DNA from: Flavobacterium humidisoli
GTDB lineage: Bacteria; Bacteroidota; Bacteroidia; Flavobacteriales; Flavobacteriaceae
Assembly (NCBI RefSeq): GCF_023272795.1
Contig: NZ_CP096829.1
Location: forward strand, 4,464,001-4,528,000
Length of the DNA: 64,000 nt
Direction: 5' to 3'
Shown here one piece after another: positions 8,766-17,907 of the stretch (position 1 is its first letter; the number at the start of each line of letters is the position of its first letter). A model generated the notes under the pieces. That model had not been told where the DNA came from and searched no databases. It was given only the letters and a program-made list of their open reading frames with translations. The translations under genes were made by a program, and so were the position numbers.

Positions 8766-9248
8766 ATGAAATCTATATTTAAAATTGCTCTTTCAAGCGC
8801 TTTTATATTCCTTGTTTCTCTAAATGCAAATGCACAATCAAGCAAATACAAATGCATGCTGCAGATGAACAACTATATGGGAGAAGGTGCTTATATCGTT
8901 GTTTCTCTTGTTAATTCGGCTGGTGAGTACGAAAAGACACTTTATGTAATGGGCGATGATAAAAAATGGTACAAATCATTAAAAGAATGGAACAAATTCC
9001 ATACTCAAAAAAATGACGATATCAGCGCTAAAACTGGTGCTTCTGTAACCGGCGGAGACCGCAGTGTAACAACAATCGAAATTGAAAACTCTAAAATCAA
9101 TAAAGGCTATAAACTTCGTTTTGAGTCGGCTGTTGAAGACCAGAAATACTATGTAAGCGATCTGGAAATTCCGCTTACAACAGAAGCTATGGCTGATAAA
9201 ACAGAAGGTAAAGGTTACATTAAATATGTAAGGTTAAACAAAATATAA
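8766..9248 (+). CDS. DUF2271-family periplasmic protein, probable FMN carrier
   Basis: A 160-aa protein with an N-terminal signal peptide ending ANAQ and a beta-rich body resembling DUF2271, a family often encoded beside PepSY and ApbE genes. The stretch DDISAKTGASVTGG (residues 84-97) contains T-G-A-S, close to the ApbE flavinylation motif Dxx(S/T)GA(S/T), so Ser93 may carry covalent FMN. The spacing from the Asp differs slightly from canonical NqrC/RnfG sites. The gene sits between the ankyrin protein and the PepSY reductase, fitting a role as periplasmic electron carrier. Family call is moderately firm; flavinylation is inference. Confidence 0.75.
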   Translation: MKSIFKIALSSAFIFLVSLNANAQSSKYKCMLQMNNYMGEGAYIVVSLVNSAGEYEKTLYVMGDDKKWYKSLKEWNKFHTQKNDDISAKTGASVTGGDRSVTTIEIENSKINKGYKLRFESAVEDQKYYVSDLEIPLTTEAMADKTEGKGYIKYVRLNKI

Positions 9249-9318
9249 TCTTTAGTACATTATTTTTTAAACTTATAATAAGTACAAATTTTATTTTTGT
9301 GCTTAGAATTAAAATCTG

Positions 9319-9358
9319 AGCTTTGTCATTGTTTTAAACTTTGACAAAGCTTTAAACG
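9319..9358 (+). terminator. Hairpin between DUF2271 and PepSY genes
   Basis: A perfect 10-bp stem AGCTTTGTCA/TGACAAAGCT (9319-9328 and 9342-9351) followed by a weak T run. It may attenuate or end transcription between the small upstream genes and the reductase gene. Confidence 0.55.
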
Positions 9359-9379
9359 TTTTATAATAGAATACACTCA

Positions 9380-11563
9380 ATGACTCTTTCTTTCTGGCGT
9401 TACGCACACTTGGCTTTAGCCTTATTTTCTTCTCTTTTTTTGCTTTTGGCTTCGGTAACAGGAATCATTCTGGCAGTCGATGCAGTTCAGGAAAAAACAC
9501 TTCCATACAAAGCAGAAGATTTTAATAAAATAACTTTAGGCGAAACGTTGCCAATTTTAAAGAAAGTGTATCCTGAAATTACAGAATTGAGTGTAGATTA
9601 CAATCAGTTTGTAACACTTCAGGCCATTGATGCTGATGGAAATGACATTAAAGCATACATTGATCCAAAAACGGGGAAAACATTAGGAACTCCTGCAAAG
9701 AAAACCGAATTCATCAATTGGATTACGAGTTTGCACCGTTCACTGTTTCTTCATGAAGCAGGACGATTTTTTGTGGGTGTAATTTCTTTTTGTTTATTTC
9801 TAATATCAATTTCTGGTTTTGTGCTAGTTTTAAAAAGACAGCGCAGCATCCGAAATTTCTTTTCTAAAATAATCAAAGAATACTTTGCACAATATTATCA
9901 TGTGCTTTTAGGAAGATTGGCTTTAATTCCGATTTTGATTATTTCTCTTACAGGAACTTATTTATCGCTAGAAAGATTCAACTTTTTTATGGGCGAAGAA
10001 AAAACAAAACCCGTAAAAACAGAACTTTCAGACAAAGCCAAAACAACTTCAATTTTCAATACCACTTTATTATCTGATGTAAAGAAAATTGAATTTCCTT
10101 TTACTGATGATCCCGAAGAATATTATATTATAGAATTGAAAGACAGAGAGGTTGAAGTAAATCAAGTTACAGGAGCTGTAATTTCTGAAAAGCTTTCGCC
10201 AATGAGAACTCAATTTGCGGCATTAAGTTTAGATCTTCATACGGGAAGAATTAACGGAATCTGGGCTGTAATTTTAGCGATCGCTTGCATCAATATTTTA
10301 TTCTTTATTTATTCTGGTTTTGCCATTACTTTAAAAAGAAGATCAAGTCGAATTAAGAATAAATTTAAAGCTAACGAAAGTACTTTTATACTTTTGGTTG
10401 GTTCAGAAAATGGAAGCACGTTCCGATTTGCCAATTCCATTCAGAAGCAATTAATCAGTAATGGACAAAAAGTTTTTGTTAGCGAACTAAATAAATTTTC
10501 GTCTTATCCGAAAGCAGAACACATTGTTGTTTTTACTTCAACTCATGGTTTGGGAGATGCCCCTTCTAACGGAACGCAATTCAAAACTTTATTAGAAAGA
10601 CAAAATCAAGATCAGAACATTAATTTCTCCGTGGTCGGTTTTGGTTCTAAATCATATCCTGATTTTTGTCAATTTGCTATTGAAATTGATCAGCTTTTAG
10701 AAAATCAAAAATGGGCAGATCGTTATTTAGATTTGCAGACGGTAAATGATAAATCGGCTGTTGAATTTGTGGAATGGGTGAAATTATGGGGTGAAAAAAC
10801 GGGAATTCCATTGGCTACAACTCCATCATTATACAACCATGTTCCAAAAGGTCTGCAAAAATTAATGGTTTTGGATAAAACACCAATTTCTGAAACTGAA
10901 CACACTTTTATTCTGACTTTAAGAGCAAATGCAAGAGCTAAATTTAGTTCGGGCGATTTATTGGCAATTTATCCAGCCAACGATTCTAGAGAGCGCCTCT
11001 ACTCTATCGGGAATCATTCTGGAAATATTCAATTGGTTGTAAAATTGCATCCAAACGGATTGGGTTCTGGTTTTTTGAATGCTTTAGAACCAGGAAATGT
11101 AATAAAAGCTCAGATTGTAAAAAATCCTGCTTTTCATCTTCCAAAGAAAGCGCAAAAAGTGGCTTTTATCTCTAACGGAACGGGTATTGCACCATTCTTG
11201 GGAATGATCGAACAAAACAAAGCAAAACAGGAACTTCATTTATATAGCGGATTTAGGATGGAAACGCCAACTTTAATGGCTTATAAAAAATTTGCTGCTA
11301 TAATGATGCAAAAAGAGCATTTGGATAATTTTCATGTGGCTCTATCTCGTGAAGCTGAGCATATTTATGTAATGGATTTAATCAAAAGAGATTCATCGTT
11401 CTTTACCAATTTATTCAAAAAAGGCGGTGTCGTTATGATCTGTGGTTCACTCGCCATGCAGAAAGATGTTGAGGCTATTTTAAGCGAATTGTGTTTAGCA
11501 AAAGGATTAAAAACACTGGAAGAATATAAAGCCAACAAACAATTTTTGACGGACTGTTATTAG
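9380..11563 (+). CDS. PepSY transmembrane - flavodoxin - FNR fusion reductase
   Basis: A 727-aa three-part protein. Residues 1-325 form a PepSY_TM unit with four membrane helices (about 11-34, 130-150, 176-195, 292-315) and periplasmic PepSY loops. His10, His119, His125, His174 and His287 near the helix ends are candidate haem or metal ligands. Residues 335-470 are a flavodoxin domain (GSENGST at 341-347, TSTHGLGDAPSNG at 386-398). Residues 490-727 are an FNR module with the FAD motif RLYSIG (539-544), GTGIAPF (600-606) and a C-terminal NADPH-binding MICGS block. It should move electrons from cytosolic NADPH through FAD and FMN across the membrane, perhaps to ferric siderophore or to the DUF2271 protein. 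Confidence 0.9.
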   Translation: MTLSFWRYAHLALALFSSLFLLLASVTGIILAVDAVQEKTLPYKAEDFNKITLGETLPILKKVYPEITELSVDYNQFVTLQAIDADGNDIKAYIDPKTGKTLGTPAKKTEFINWITSLHRSLFLHEAGRFFVGVISFCLFLISISGFVLVLKRQRSIRNFFSKIIKEYFAQYYHVLLGRLALIPILIISLTGTYLSLERFNFFMGEEKTKPVKTELSDKAKTTSIFNTTLLSDVKKIEFPFTDDPEEYYIIELKDREVEVNQVTGAVISEKLSPMRTQFAALSLDLHTGRINGIWAVILAIACINILFFIYSGFAITLKRRSSRIKNKFKANESTFILLVGSENGSTFRFANSIQKQLISNGQKVFVSELNKFSSYPKAEHIVVFTSTHGLGDAPSNGTQFKTLLERQNQDQNINFSVVGFGSKSYPDFCQFAIEIDQLLENQKWADRYLDLQTVNDKSAVEFVEWVKLWGEKTGIPLATTPSLYNHVPKGLQKLMVLDKTPISETEHTFILTLRANARAKFSSGDLLAIYPANDSRERLYSIGNHSGNIQLVVKLHPNGLGSGFLNALEPGNVIKAQIVKNPAFHLPKKAQKVAFISNGTGIAPFLGMIEQNKAKQELHLYSGFRMETPTLMAYKKFAAIMMQKEHLDNFHVALSREAEHIYVMDLIKRDSSFFTNLFKKGGVVMICGSLAMQKDVEAILSELCLAKGLKTLEEYKANKQFLTDCY

Positions 11564-11634
11564 AGTAATTTTAGATTTTAGATTTTAGATTTTACATTTT
11601 CAACTTTTCACTTTTGACTTTTAACTAGATTTTC

Positions 11635-12627
11635 ATGTATAAATTAGTATCCTATAGAATTTCATTGTTTTTTGTAATTATTTGCTGCTTTTCGGCATAT
11701 TCGCAAGTATTACGAAAAAGAACGACGCTTTTGATGGGCGGACGTTTTGATATTTCTATTGTAGATAAAGATTCTATTTCGGCAGAAAAAAATATAGAAG
11801 AAGTTATTGCAGAAATTACAAGAATTGAATATTTAATCTCCGACTGGAAACCTAATTCTCAAGTTTCTGAAGTCAATCAGAATGCTGGAATAAAACCCAT
11901 AAAAGTAGATCGAGAAGTTTTTGAATTGACTAAAAGAGCGATTCAGTTTTCTGAAATTACCAATGGTGGTTTTGACATTAGTTTTGCCGCAATGGACAGG
12001 ATTTGGAAATTTGACGGTTCGATGACCGAAATGCCTTCGGCGGAAGCCATAAAAAAATCGGTTGAAAAAGTGGGCTATAAAAATATCATTCTAGACAGTA
12101 CAGCATCGACTATTTTCTTGAAATTGAAAGGAATGAAAATTGGTTTTGGCGCTTTAGGCGAAGGCTATGCAACTGATAAATGTCGATCCATGATGATTGA
12201 AAAAGGTATTCAAGCCGGAATTATAAACGGATCTGGAGATATGAGCACTTGGGGAAAACAGCCCAACGGAAAAGATTGGAAAATCGGAATTACAAATCCG
12301 TTTAAGCCTGAAAAGATTTTGGCCGCTGTTCCTTTAATAGACGGCGCTGTAACGACGTCGGGCAGTTATGAAAAGTTTGTTGTTTTTAACGGAAAACGTT
12401 ATTCTCATATTATAAATCCTGCAACTGGTTATCCTGCAACAGGTTTGTGCAATGTTACCGTATTTGGTCCAAATGCCGAAACTGCCAACGGATTAAGTAC
12501 TTCTATGATGGTTTTAGGTCAGAAAGAAGGCTTGCTTCTGCTTCAAAAATTTCCCAATTATAGTTGTGTCATGATTACTGATAAAGGGAAGATTGTTAAG
12601 TCTAAAAACTTCTCTTATAAGATGTAA
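11635..12627 (+). CDS. apbE: ApbE-type FAD:protein FMN transferase
   Basis: A 330-aa exported protein (N-terminal hydrophobic segment ending AYSQ) of the ApbE family, which attaches FMN from FAD to Ser/Thr of periplasmic carriers. Visible blocks are GGFDIS, INGSGDMSTWG, TSGSYE (241-246) and HIINPATGYP (258-267). The usual metal-binding motif ADALST reads ANGLST here (Asn285 where Asp is common), and the AKGYA block reads GEGYA, so activity or metal use may differ. It lies 71 bp after the PepSY reductase and one gene from the DUF2271 protein with a candidate target motif. The gene symbol reflects family, not proven function. Confidence 0.9.
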   Translation: MYKLVSYRISLFFVIICCFSAYSQVLRKRTTLLMGGRFDISIVDKDSISAEKNIEEVIAEITRIEYLISDWKPNSQVSEVNQNAGIKPIKVDREVFELTKRAIQFSEITNGGFDISFAAMDRIWKFDGSMTEMPSAEAIKKSVEKVGYKNIILDSTASTIFLKLKGMKIGFGALGEGYATDKCRSMMIEKGIQAGIINGSGDMSTWGKQPNGKDWKIGITNPFKPEKILAAVPLIDGAVTTSGSYEKFVVFNGKRYSHIINPATGYPATGLCNVTVFGPNAETANGLSTSMMVLGQKEGLLLLQKFPNYSCVMITDKGKIVKSKNFSYKM

Positions 12628-12726
12628 ATCGTTAGTGGTGAAATGTCAGATGCAGAATGTGAATTGTGCCTCTATTTGTCTTCCCGAGCTAAATAAAATT
12701 TTATTTTGAGTTTTTTATCACAAAAT

Positions 12727-12830
12727 TTGTCATTTCGACGAAAGGAGAAATCTCACTAGTAATTCGACATAGATTGGCGATATACCAAGCGGAATCTCTT
12801 GTGTGATTTCTCCTTTCGTCGAAATGACAA
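12727..12830. repeat. Palindromic MITE-like repeat, copy 1
   Basis: A 104-bp element whose ends are perfect 26-bp inverted repeats, opening TTGTCATTTCGACGAAAGG and closing with its reverse complement. Related copies lie at 37896-37997 and 61058-61161. No ORF inside; probably a non-autonomous repeat. Confidence 0.85.
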
Positions 12831-13031
12831 AAAACTTAAAATTTGCGTCTTAACAATCGGGATTGCGAGATTATTTTATTTCAATTAACAATAATATACT
12901 TTGCATATGTCCTTTGACTTCTTTTAGGAAGACAAAGAAAGCGCAATTAACAATTAGTAGTTTACGTTTCACGTTTTTAATTTACATTTTACATTTTACA
13001 TTCCACAACCAACCCTCAACATTAAAATAAC

Positions 13032-13068
13032 ATTAGAATCTTCCACTCAATTCTAATAATCTTCTAAT
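13032..13068 (+). promoter_or_regulatory. Candidate operator upstream of TonB receptor
   Basis: Inverted repeat ATTAGAAT (13032-13039) / ATTCTAAT (13050-13057), with a further TTCTAAT at 13062-13068. It lies 30-70 bp upstream of a TAAGTTTG -7 box at 13101-13108. The binding protein is unknown; an iron regulator is a guess from context. Confidence 0.4.
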
Positions 13069-13100
13069 TGCTTTATTTAGATTAAATTTAAATTATCATA

Positions 13101-13108
13101 TAAGTTTG
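13101..13108 (+). promoter_or_regulatory. -7 promoter box for TonB receptor
   Basis: TAAGTTTG matches TAnnTTTG and lies 26 bp before the ATG at 13134. No convincing -33 TTTG element at the standard distance; the promoter may need an activator. Confidence 0.5.
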
Positions 13109-13133
13109 CAGCACTTTTATTTGCAGACTCAAT

Positions 13134-15530
13134 ATGAGAACAATTTTACTTCTATTTTTATTTACCATTTCAGCTTGGTCACAAACCGGAAAAATTACTG
13201 GAAAAGTCTATTTTGCTAATAATGAAACTGCTTTTGGCGCATCTGTTCAAATTGCAGGAACGAAAAAGTTTGTTGTAGTCGATAATGACGGCCAGTTTGA
13301 AATAAAAGGTTTGGCTTACGGAAGCTACAACTTGGAAATTTCTTCTATGGAGGCTAAACCAAAAACAATAAATATCTCTGTTAATCGTCCGTTGCACCAG
13401 ATCAATATTGCATTAGAAAAATTAACAGATCCGAAAGCGCTAAAAGAAGTAAAAATTGAGAAAAAAACCTTCAAAAAAGACATTATAGAAAAAGGTTTTG
13501 CAGTTAATGTCATTGAAACGCAGGAAGCTGCTAAAAGAAACTTGCAAACTAATGATTTATTAGACCGTTCAGGCGGTGTTAGAATCAGACAAAATGGAGG
13601 TTTAGGTTCTGCTGTTACTTACAATATTAACGGAATGTCTGGAAATGCTATCAGAATTTTTATTGACGGAGTTCCTATTCAGACTTATGGCGCATCTTTT
13701 AGTTTAAATAGTATTCCGCCAGCTTTAATTGAAAGAATTGAAGTTTTTAAAGGAGTGGTTCCTGCTTATTTAGCCGATGATTCACTTGGAGGTGCAATCA
13801 ATGTAGTTTTGAAAAAAGGCGCCAAAAACAGTTTAAGTGCTTCTATTTCATACGGTTCTTTTAATACCGTTCAATCTAATGTTAATGCTTCTTATAGAGA
13901 TAAAAACGGATTCACAGTAAAGGCAAATGCTTTTCAAAATTACTCTGACAATGATTATGAAGTTTGGGGCAAATGGGTGTACAACATAGCGCCAAACGGT
14001 CGTTACGAATACATTCGCGCCAAGCGATTTGAAAGCATGTACCGATCTTTTGGAGGAAGATTAGAAGCTGGTTTTACCAATGTAGATTGGGCAGACAATC
14101 TTCTTATTAGCTACAATGGCTCTCAAGATTATAATCAGATTCAGCATGGGCAATACATGACAAAACCTTATAAAGGGCGTTTTAGTGAATCTGCAGCAAA
14201 TGTTTTTAGTTTGAATTATAGTAAAAGAAATTTTTTAATTAAAAATCTTGATTTTTCTCTTATTACTGTTTATAGCCATAGAAACGATGTAATCAACGAT
14301 ACCGTGAAATGGAATTACAATTGGAATGGCGAAAAAGCACTTGGTCTTTACGGCCAACCCATTTTAACGAATACTGGAGCACAACAGGGCGCTCCAACTA
14401 TCAATCATATGAAATCGGATATTTTTAATACTCGTGCGGGTTTAAATTATGCTATTACCGAAAATCACAAAGTGCTTGTTAATGTAATGACCTATATTCT
14501 TGACCGAAATGATTTTGATGAAATGCAGCCGGAAATTACACGAAATTTTGTCATTACTAGAGATTTAGCCAAGACCGTTTCTTCTTTTGCTTATGAAATG
14601 ACAGCGTTTCAATCTCGAATGAGAGCAAATCTTTTCGTAAAAAACTACAATCTCAAAAATGAACAGAGAGATCCGCAAGTTGTCACCGAAAATGGTCAGA
14701 ATGTTGTAAAAGAAGTCATTACTTCTAAAAGAACAAATTATACGGGTTATGGAATTGCCGCTTCTTATTCTATTCTTCCAAAAGTAATGGTGATGGCTTC
14801 TGCTGAAAAAGCAATCAGGCTTCCATCAGAAAATGAAATATTTGGTAATCCTGGAGAGAATATCATCAGTAATTCTGGTCTAAAACCTGAACAGAGCAAT
14901 AATTTTAATGCCGGCTTGCGATTTGGTCCTTACGAAATGAATAATCATAAGCTTACCGTTTCAGGAAATGCTTTTTGGAGAAATACCGAAGACAAAATTG
15001 TCCGTCAGATTAGTGATCGTGTCAATGAAGCCATTCAAGCTTCTCCGTTTGTCAATTTAGGAAAAGCACAGTCTGTTGGTTTTGAAGCTTCTTTTCAATA
15101 TTCTTACCACAATCGATTTTTTGCTGGGATGAATCTTTCAAAATTCAATTCGCTGTTTAGAGACAAATACGATAAAAACGGAAACATTCTGCCCAATTAC
15201 AATAAACAGCTTCCTAATGAACCTTTCTTCAATTTAAATGCGAATCTTCAGTACAACTTTAGAAATATAATTCAGAGCAAATCTGAGCTTAATCTCTATT
15301 ACTACTGCGGTTATGTAGCTCCGTTTTATACTTCTTGGCTTGAAACCGATAGAACTACAGCCCAGTTTCCTCAAGATTTAGGTTTGAGCTATGTTTTTCC
15401 GAACAAACAGTTCACGGTAAGTTTTGATGCGAGAAATGTATTTGACGAACAGGTTTATGACAATTTTGCTGCTCAAAAACCAGGAAGAGCTTTTTATTTA
15501 AAACTCAACTATACCTTAAATAAATTTTAA
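13134..15530 (+). CDS. TonB-dependent receptor (XusA-like siderophore receptor)
   Basis: A 798-aa outer-membrane receptor with a signal peptide (…FTISAWSQ), a carboxypeptidase-regulatory-like domain at about 20-95 (TGKITGKVYFANNETAFGAS), a plug at about 115-230 (RSGGVRIRQNGG, IFIDGVPIQTYG) and a 22-strand-type barrel ending in an aromatic-rich YLKLNYTLNKF. It lies 37 bp upstream of a DUF4374 lipoprotein gene, the pairing seen in the Bacteroides xenosiderophore system XusA-XusB. PepSY and ApbE genes just upstream strengthen an iron-siderophore role. The exact ligand is unknown. Confidence 0.9.
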   Translation: MRTILLLFLFTISAWSQTGKITGKVYFANNETAFGASVQIAGTKKFVVVDNDGQFEIKGLAYGSYNLEISSMEAKPKTINISVNRPLHQINIALEKLTDPKALKEVKIEKKTFKKDIIEKGFAVNVIETQEAAKRNLQTNDLLDRSGGVRIRQNGGLGSAVTYNINGMSGNAIRIFIDGVPIQTYGASFSLNSIPPALIERIEVFKGVVPAYLADDSLGGAINVVLKKGAKNSLSASISYGSFNTVQSNVNASYRDKNGFTVKANAFQNYSDNDYEVWGKWVYNIAPNGRYEYIRAKRFESMYRSFGGRLEAGFTNVDWADNLLISYNGSQDYNQIQHGQYMTKPYKGRFSESAANVFSLNYSKRNFLIKNLDFSLITVYSHRNDVINDTVKWNYNWNGEKALGLYGQPILTNTGAQQGAPTINHMKSDIFNTRAGLNYAITENHKVLVNVMTYILDRNDFDEMQPEITRNFVITRDLAKTVSSFAYEMTAFQSRMRANLFVKNYNLKNEQRDPQVVTENGQNVVKEVITSKRTNYTGYGIAASYSILPKVMVMASAEKAIRLPSENEIFGNPGENIISNSGLKPEQSNNFNAGLRFGPYEMNNHKLTVSGNAFWRNTEDKIVRQISDRVNEAIQASPFVNLGKAQSVGFEASFQYSYHNRFFAGMNLSKFNSLFRDKYDKNGNILPNYNKQLPNEPFFNLNANLQYNFRNIIQSKSELNLYYYCGYVAPFYTSWLETDRTTAQFPQDLGLSYVFPNKQFTVSFDARNVFDEQVYDNFAAQKPGRAFYLKLNYTLNKF

Positions 15531-15567
15531 TCACTCAATTAATAACTAATTTTTAAATGCAATAAAG

Positions 15568-16899
15568 ATGAAAAAAAACACATTTAAATTATTTACATCT
15601 AGCTTACTCGTTAGTGCATTTGCATTGACTACGGCTTGCAGTAGCGACGATAATAAAAATTCAGAACCAGTTAATCCTGTTACAGAAGGACGTTGGATTA
15701 CGGTTGCGGGAGCAGTAATGCAGACAGATCCAGGTGACGGAAATGGTGGTACAAAAGTGTACGCGATCAGCAAAGAAAACGCAATTGATCCTAACTTTTC
15801 TGTAAATGTTTACGATCAGGGTGTACCGGTTCAATCTAGCAGAACGGCGCGTTTGCAATCTTCTGTAGATGGAAGCACGCTTTTCAATATCACTTATACT
15901 GGTGCTAATGGTGGCGAATTTATGACGTACAAAGTAAACGGAGGAAACAATTTTGCTCAATCTGATGCTAAGGTAAATATTTCTCAATATGCTGGTACTT
16001 CGCCGAGATGGGTAAAACTTTTTGATGGTGACAAAACTGGTGTTGCAGTAAACGTGGCAACTCCAATTGTTAATGTAAACGAAGACAAGTCATACAAAAA
16101 TACAAGAGGAAAAGCTACTGTATTGTCTTTAGACATGAAACAGACTTTAATTTCTGCTTACAAACAATACGATATTCCATTGACTGCTGAAGAAGAAGCA
16201 CAAGGACACCATATTTTCCGTTTAGATGCCCCAACATTGAACAAAGCAGGAAACAAATTAATTATTGGAACTTGGATGCGTAAAACGAATACTGCTGATC
16301 CATCAAAAAACGAAAGCACATTTACACGTTTAGGTTCAAAATCTGTTGTGGTTGATTATCCTTCTTTGGAAAATCCTGTGGTAATTACTTCAAAAGTTGG
16401 ATTTGGAGATACTAGCGGTTACAGAAGTTTCAACAGCTTTGTGGCTACTGACGGAAACATTTACCAAGCTACGCAAAGAGATACTCAAAAAGGTTCTTAT
16501 ATCTTAAAAATTAACCAAAACAATCAATATGACGATAATTATGTATTTAGCTTAGATACAGCTTTAGGAATCAAAGGAAGTTATATTGATGCTTGGAGAT
16601 ATGTTGGAAACGGAATTGCTTACGCGGTATATACTTTTGAAGGAACTAATCAAGGTTATGTAGCTAGATTAGATTTGAATGCAAGAACTGCTCAAAAAGT
16701 AGAAGGCATTGACTACGACGCTGACTTAGATTTTGGACAATACCAAGGTTTTGTTGTAGATGGAAACAGTTTCTACATCGCAGTAACACCAGTTGGAAAA
16801 GATGGAAACATTTATGTAATTGATATTCCTTCGGGGAAAGTTACTAAAGGTGCTAAATTGATAAACAAACCAGGAAACCACTACATTGGGGTATTCTAA
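15568..16899 (+). CDS. DUF4374 beta-propeller lipoprotein (XusB-like)
   Basis: A 443-aa lipoprotein with lipobox ALTTAC (Cys24) followed by SSDDNK, an acidic sequence near the lipid anchor typical of surface export in Bacteroidota. The rest matches DUF4374 proteins, predicted propellers with repeated blades such as DGNIYQATQRD and GNSFYIAVTPVGKDGNIYVID. In Bacteroides the DUF4374 protein XusB is a surface lipoprotein that binds enterobactin and works with the TonB receptor XusA and the PepSY protein XusC. All three counterparts occur in this cluster. Which siderophore this homologue binds cannot be read from the sequence. Confidence 0.87.
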   Translation: MKKNTFKLFTSSLLVSAFALTTACSSDDNKNSEPVNPVTEGRWITVAGAVMQTDPGDGNGGTKVYAISKENAIDPNFSVNVYDQGVPVQSSRTARLQSSVDGSTLFNITYTGANGGEFMTYKVNGGNNFAQSDAKVNISQYAGTSPRWVKLFDGDKTGVAVNVATPIVNVNEDKSYKNTRGKATVLSLDMKQTLISAYKQYDIPLTAEEEAQGHHIFRLDAPTLNKAGNKLIIGTWMRKTNTADPSKNESTFTRLGSKSVVVDYPSLENPVVITSKVGFGDTSGYRSFNSFVATDGNIYQATQRDTQKGSYILKINQNNQYDDNYVFSLDTALGIKGSYIDAWRYVGNGIAYAVYTFEGTNQGYVARLDLNARTAQKVEGIDYDADLDFGQYQGFVVDGNSFYIAVTPVGKDGNIYVIDIPSGKVTKGAKLINKPGNHYIGVF

Positions 16900-16959
16900 A
16901 AATATACGACTGTGAAAACAGTTTGTGGAAAATTCATCACTTGAGTTTTTTTTTAATCG

Positions 16960-17001
16960 AACATTCCGCTTCTATTTATAGTAAGCGGAATGTTTTTTTT
17001 A
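16960..17001. terminator. Intrinsic terminator after DUF4374 gene
   Basis: A perfect 12-bp stem AACATTCCGCTT/AAGCGGAATGTT with an 11-nt loop, followed by a T8 run, between the convergent DUF4374 and NmrA-like genes. Confidence 0.88.
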
Positions 17002-17004
17002 TGA

Positions 17005-17880
17005 TTAGAATTTTGAAGCAAATTCTTTAGCAAAATCTACTAGTTTGATTTTTCCTGTCGCTTTTCCATCATTGTTTAAGAAATCTGAAGCAATGGTTTC
17101 GTTTCGTAATCCAGTTCCCATTTCGGTGTATAAACCTGCCATTTCTTCTGGAACTCCCGCTTGTGTCATTCCGCCGAAATATTGTTCGTCTGTAAATTCG
17201 ATCCAAGGAAGTTCTGGTTTATCGATAGCAGATCCAAAAGCTTTTACAATTTCTGAAGGTGTTTTTACATCACTAATGATATAACGAATGTTTTTACCGT
17301 ATTGAGTTTTCTGTAATTCTTCAGCTGCAGCTGCTGCAATATCTTCTGGATGCACTAACGGAATACAATTGTCTACTGGAAAATTGGCTCCCATTATCCC
17401 CGCTCCTTTTATCATCGGAATATCGTTAAAGAAATTAAGGTAGAAATATCCCGCTCTTAAAAACGTGATAGAAGCATCTAACTTTTCGTAAATCTTCTCA
17501 ATATTATACAAACCTGCAATTGGTCCGTTTCCTGCTGGCAAATCGGCCCCAATGCTGCTTAACATTACCACTCTCTTAATGTTGGCTGTTTGGATTGCTT
17601 TCGCAAAAGCGGCACCAGCATCGGTAGTGTTTTTAATGATATTTACTCCACCCATATTTGGAGGTGTCATGGCAAAAAGAGCATCTGCTCCAGCAAACGC
17701 TTTAGAAAGAAAATCGGCATCGCTAACCGATCCTATTGCTGCTTTTGCTCCTAAATTTTCGATTGCGTTTTTACGATCCGCATTGCTACTGACAACGGTT
17801 ACATCGTGTCCTGATTGTACTAATTGAGCCGTTAATGGCTTTCCTATGTTTCCTAATGAACCTGTGATTATAATTTTCAT
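17005..17880 (-). CDS. NmrA-like NAD(P)-binding oxidoreductase
   Basis: A 291-aa atypical short-chain dehydrogenase. The N-terminal GSLGNIGKPL is the dinucleotide-binding glycine motif (GxxGxxG type), followed by strand-helix units of a Rossmann fold. The catalytic Tyr-x-x-x-Lys is not obvious, as in NmrA and quinone-reductase-like (QOR2) members that act as NADPH sensors or reductases. It is transcribed divergently from an HxlR regulator with promoters that overlap, a pairing usual for electrophile or quinone stress genes. Substrate not determined. Confidence 0.85.
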   Translation of the reverse strand: MKIIITGSLGNIGKPLTAQLVQSGHDVTVVSSNADRKNAIENLGAKAAIGSVSDADFLSKAFAGADALFAMTPPNMGGVNIIKNTTDAGAAFAKAIQTANIKRVVMLSSIGADLPAGNGPIAGLYNIEKIYEKLDASITFLRAGYFYLNFFNDIPMIKGAGIMGANFPVDNCIPLVHPEDIAAAAAEELQKTQYGKNIRYIISDVKTPSEIVKAFGSAIDKPELPWIEFTDEQYFGGMTQAGVPEEMAGLYTEMGTGLRNETIASDFLNNDGKATGKIKLVDFAKEFASKF

Positions 17881-17907
17881 CTTAAAATGTTTTTTTATTT
17901 AACAAGA

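Larger units (their letters stand above)
12628..13133. other. 506-bp intergenic region with palindromic repeat and regulatory inverted repeat
   Basis: There is no supported gene here. It contains the 104-bp palindromic element (12727-12830), a stretch of low-complexity TTTACATTTTACATT sequence near 12960-13010, and an inverted repeat plus a -7 box just before the TonB receptor gene. Confidence 0.6.
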
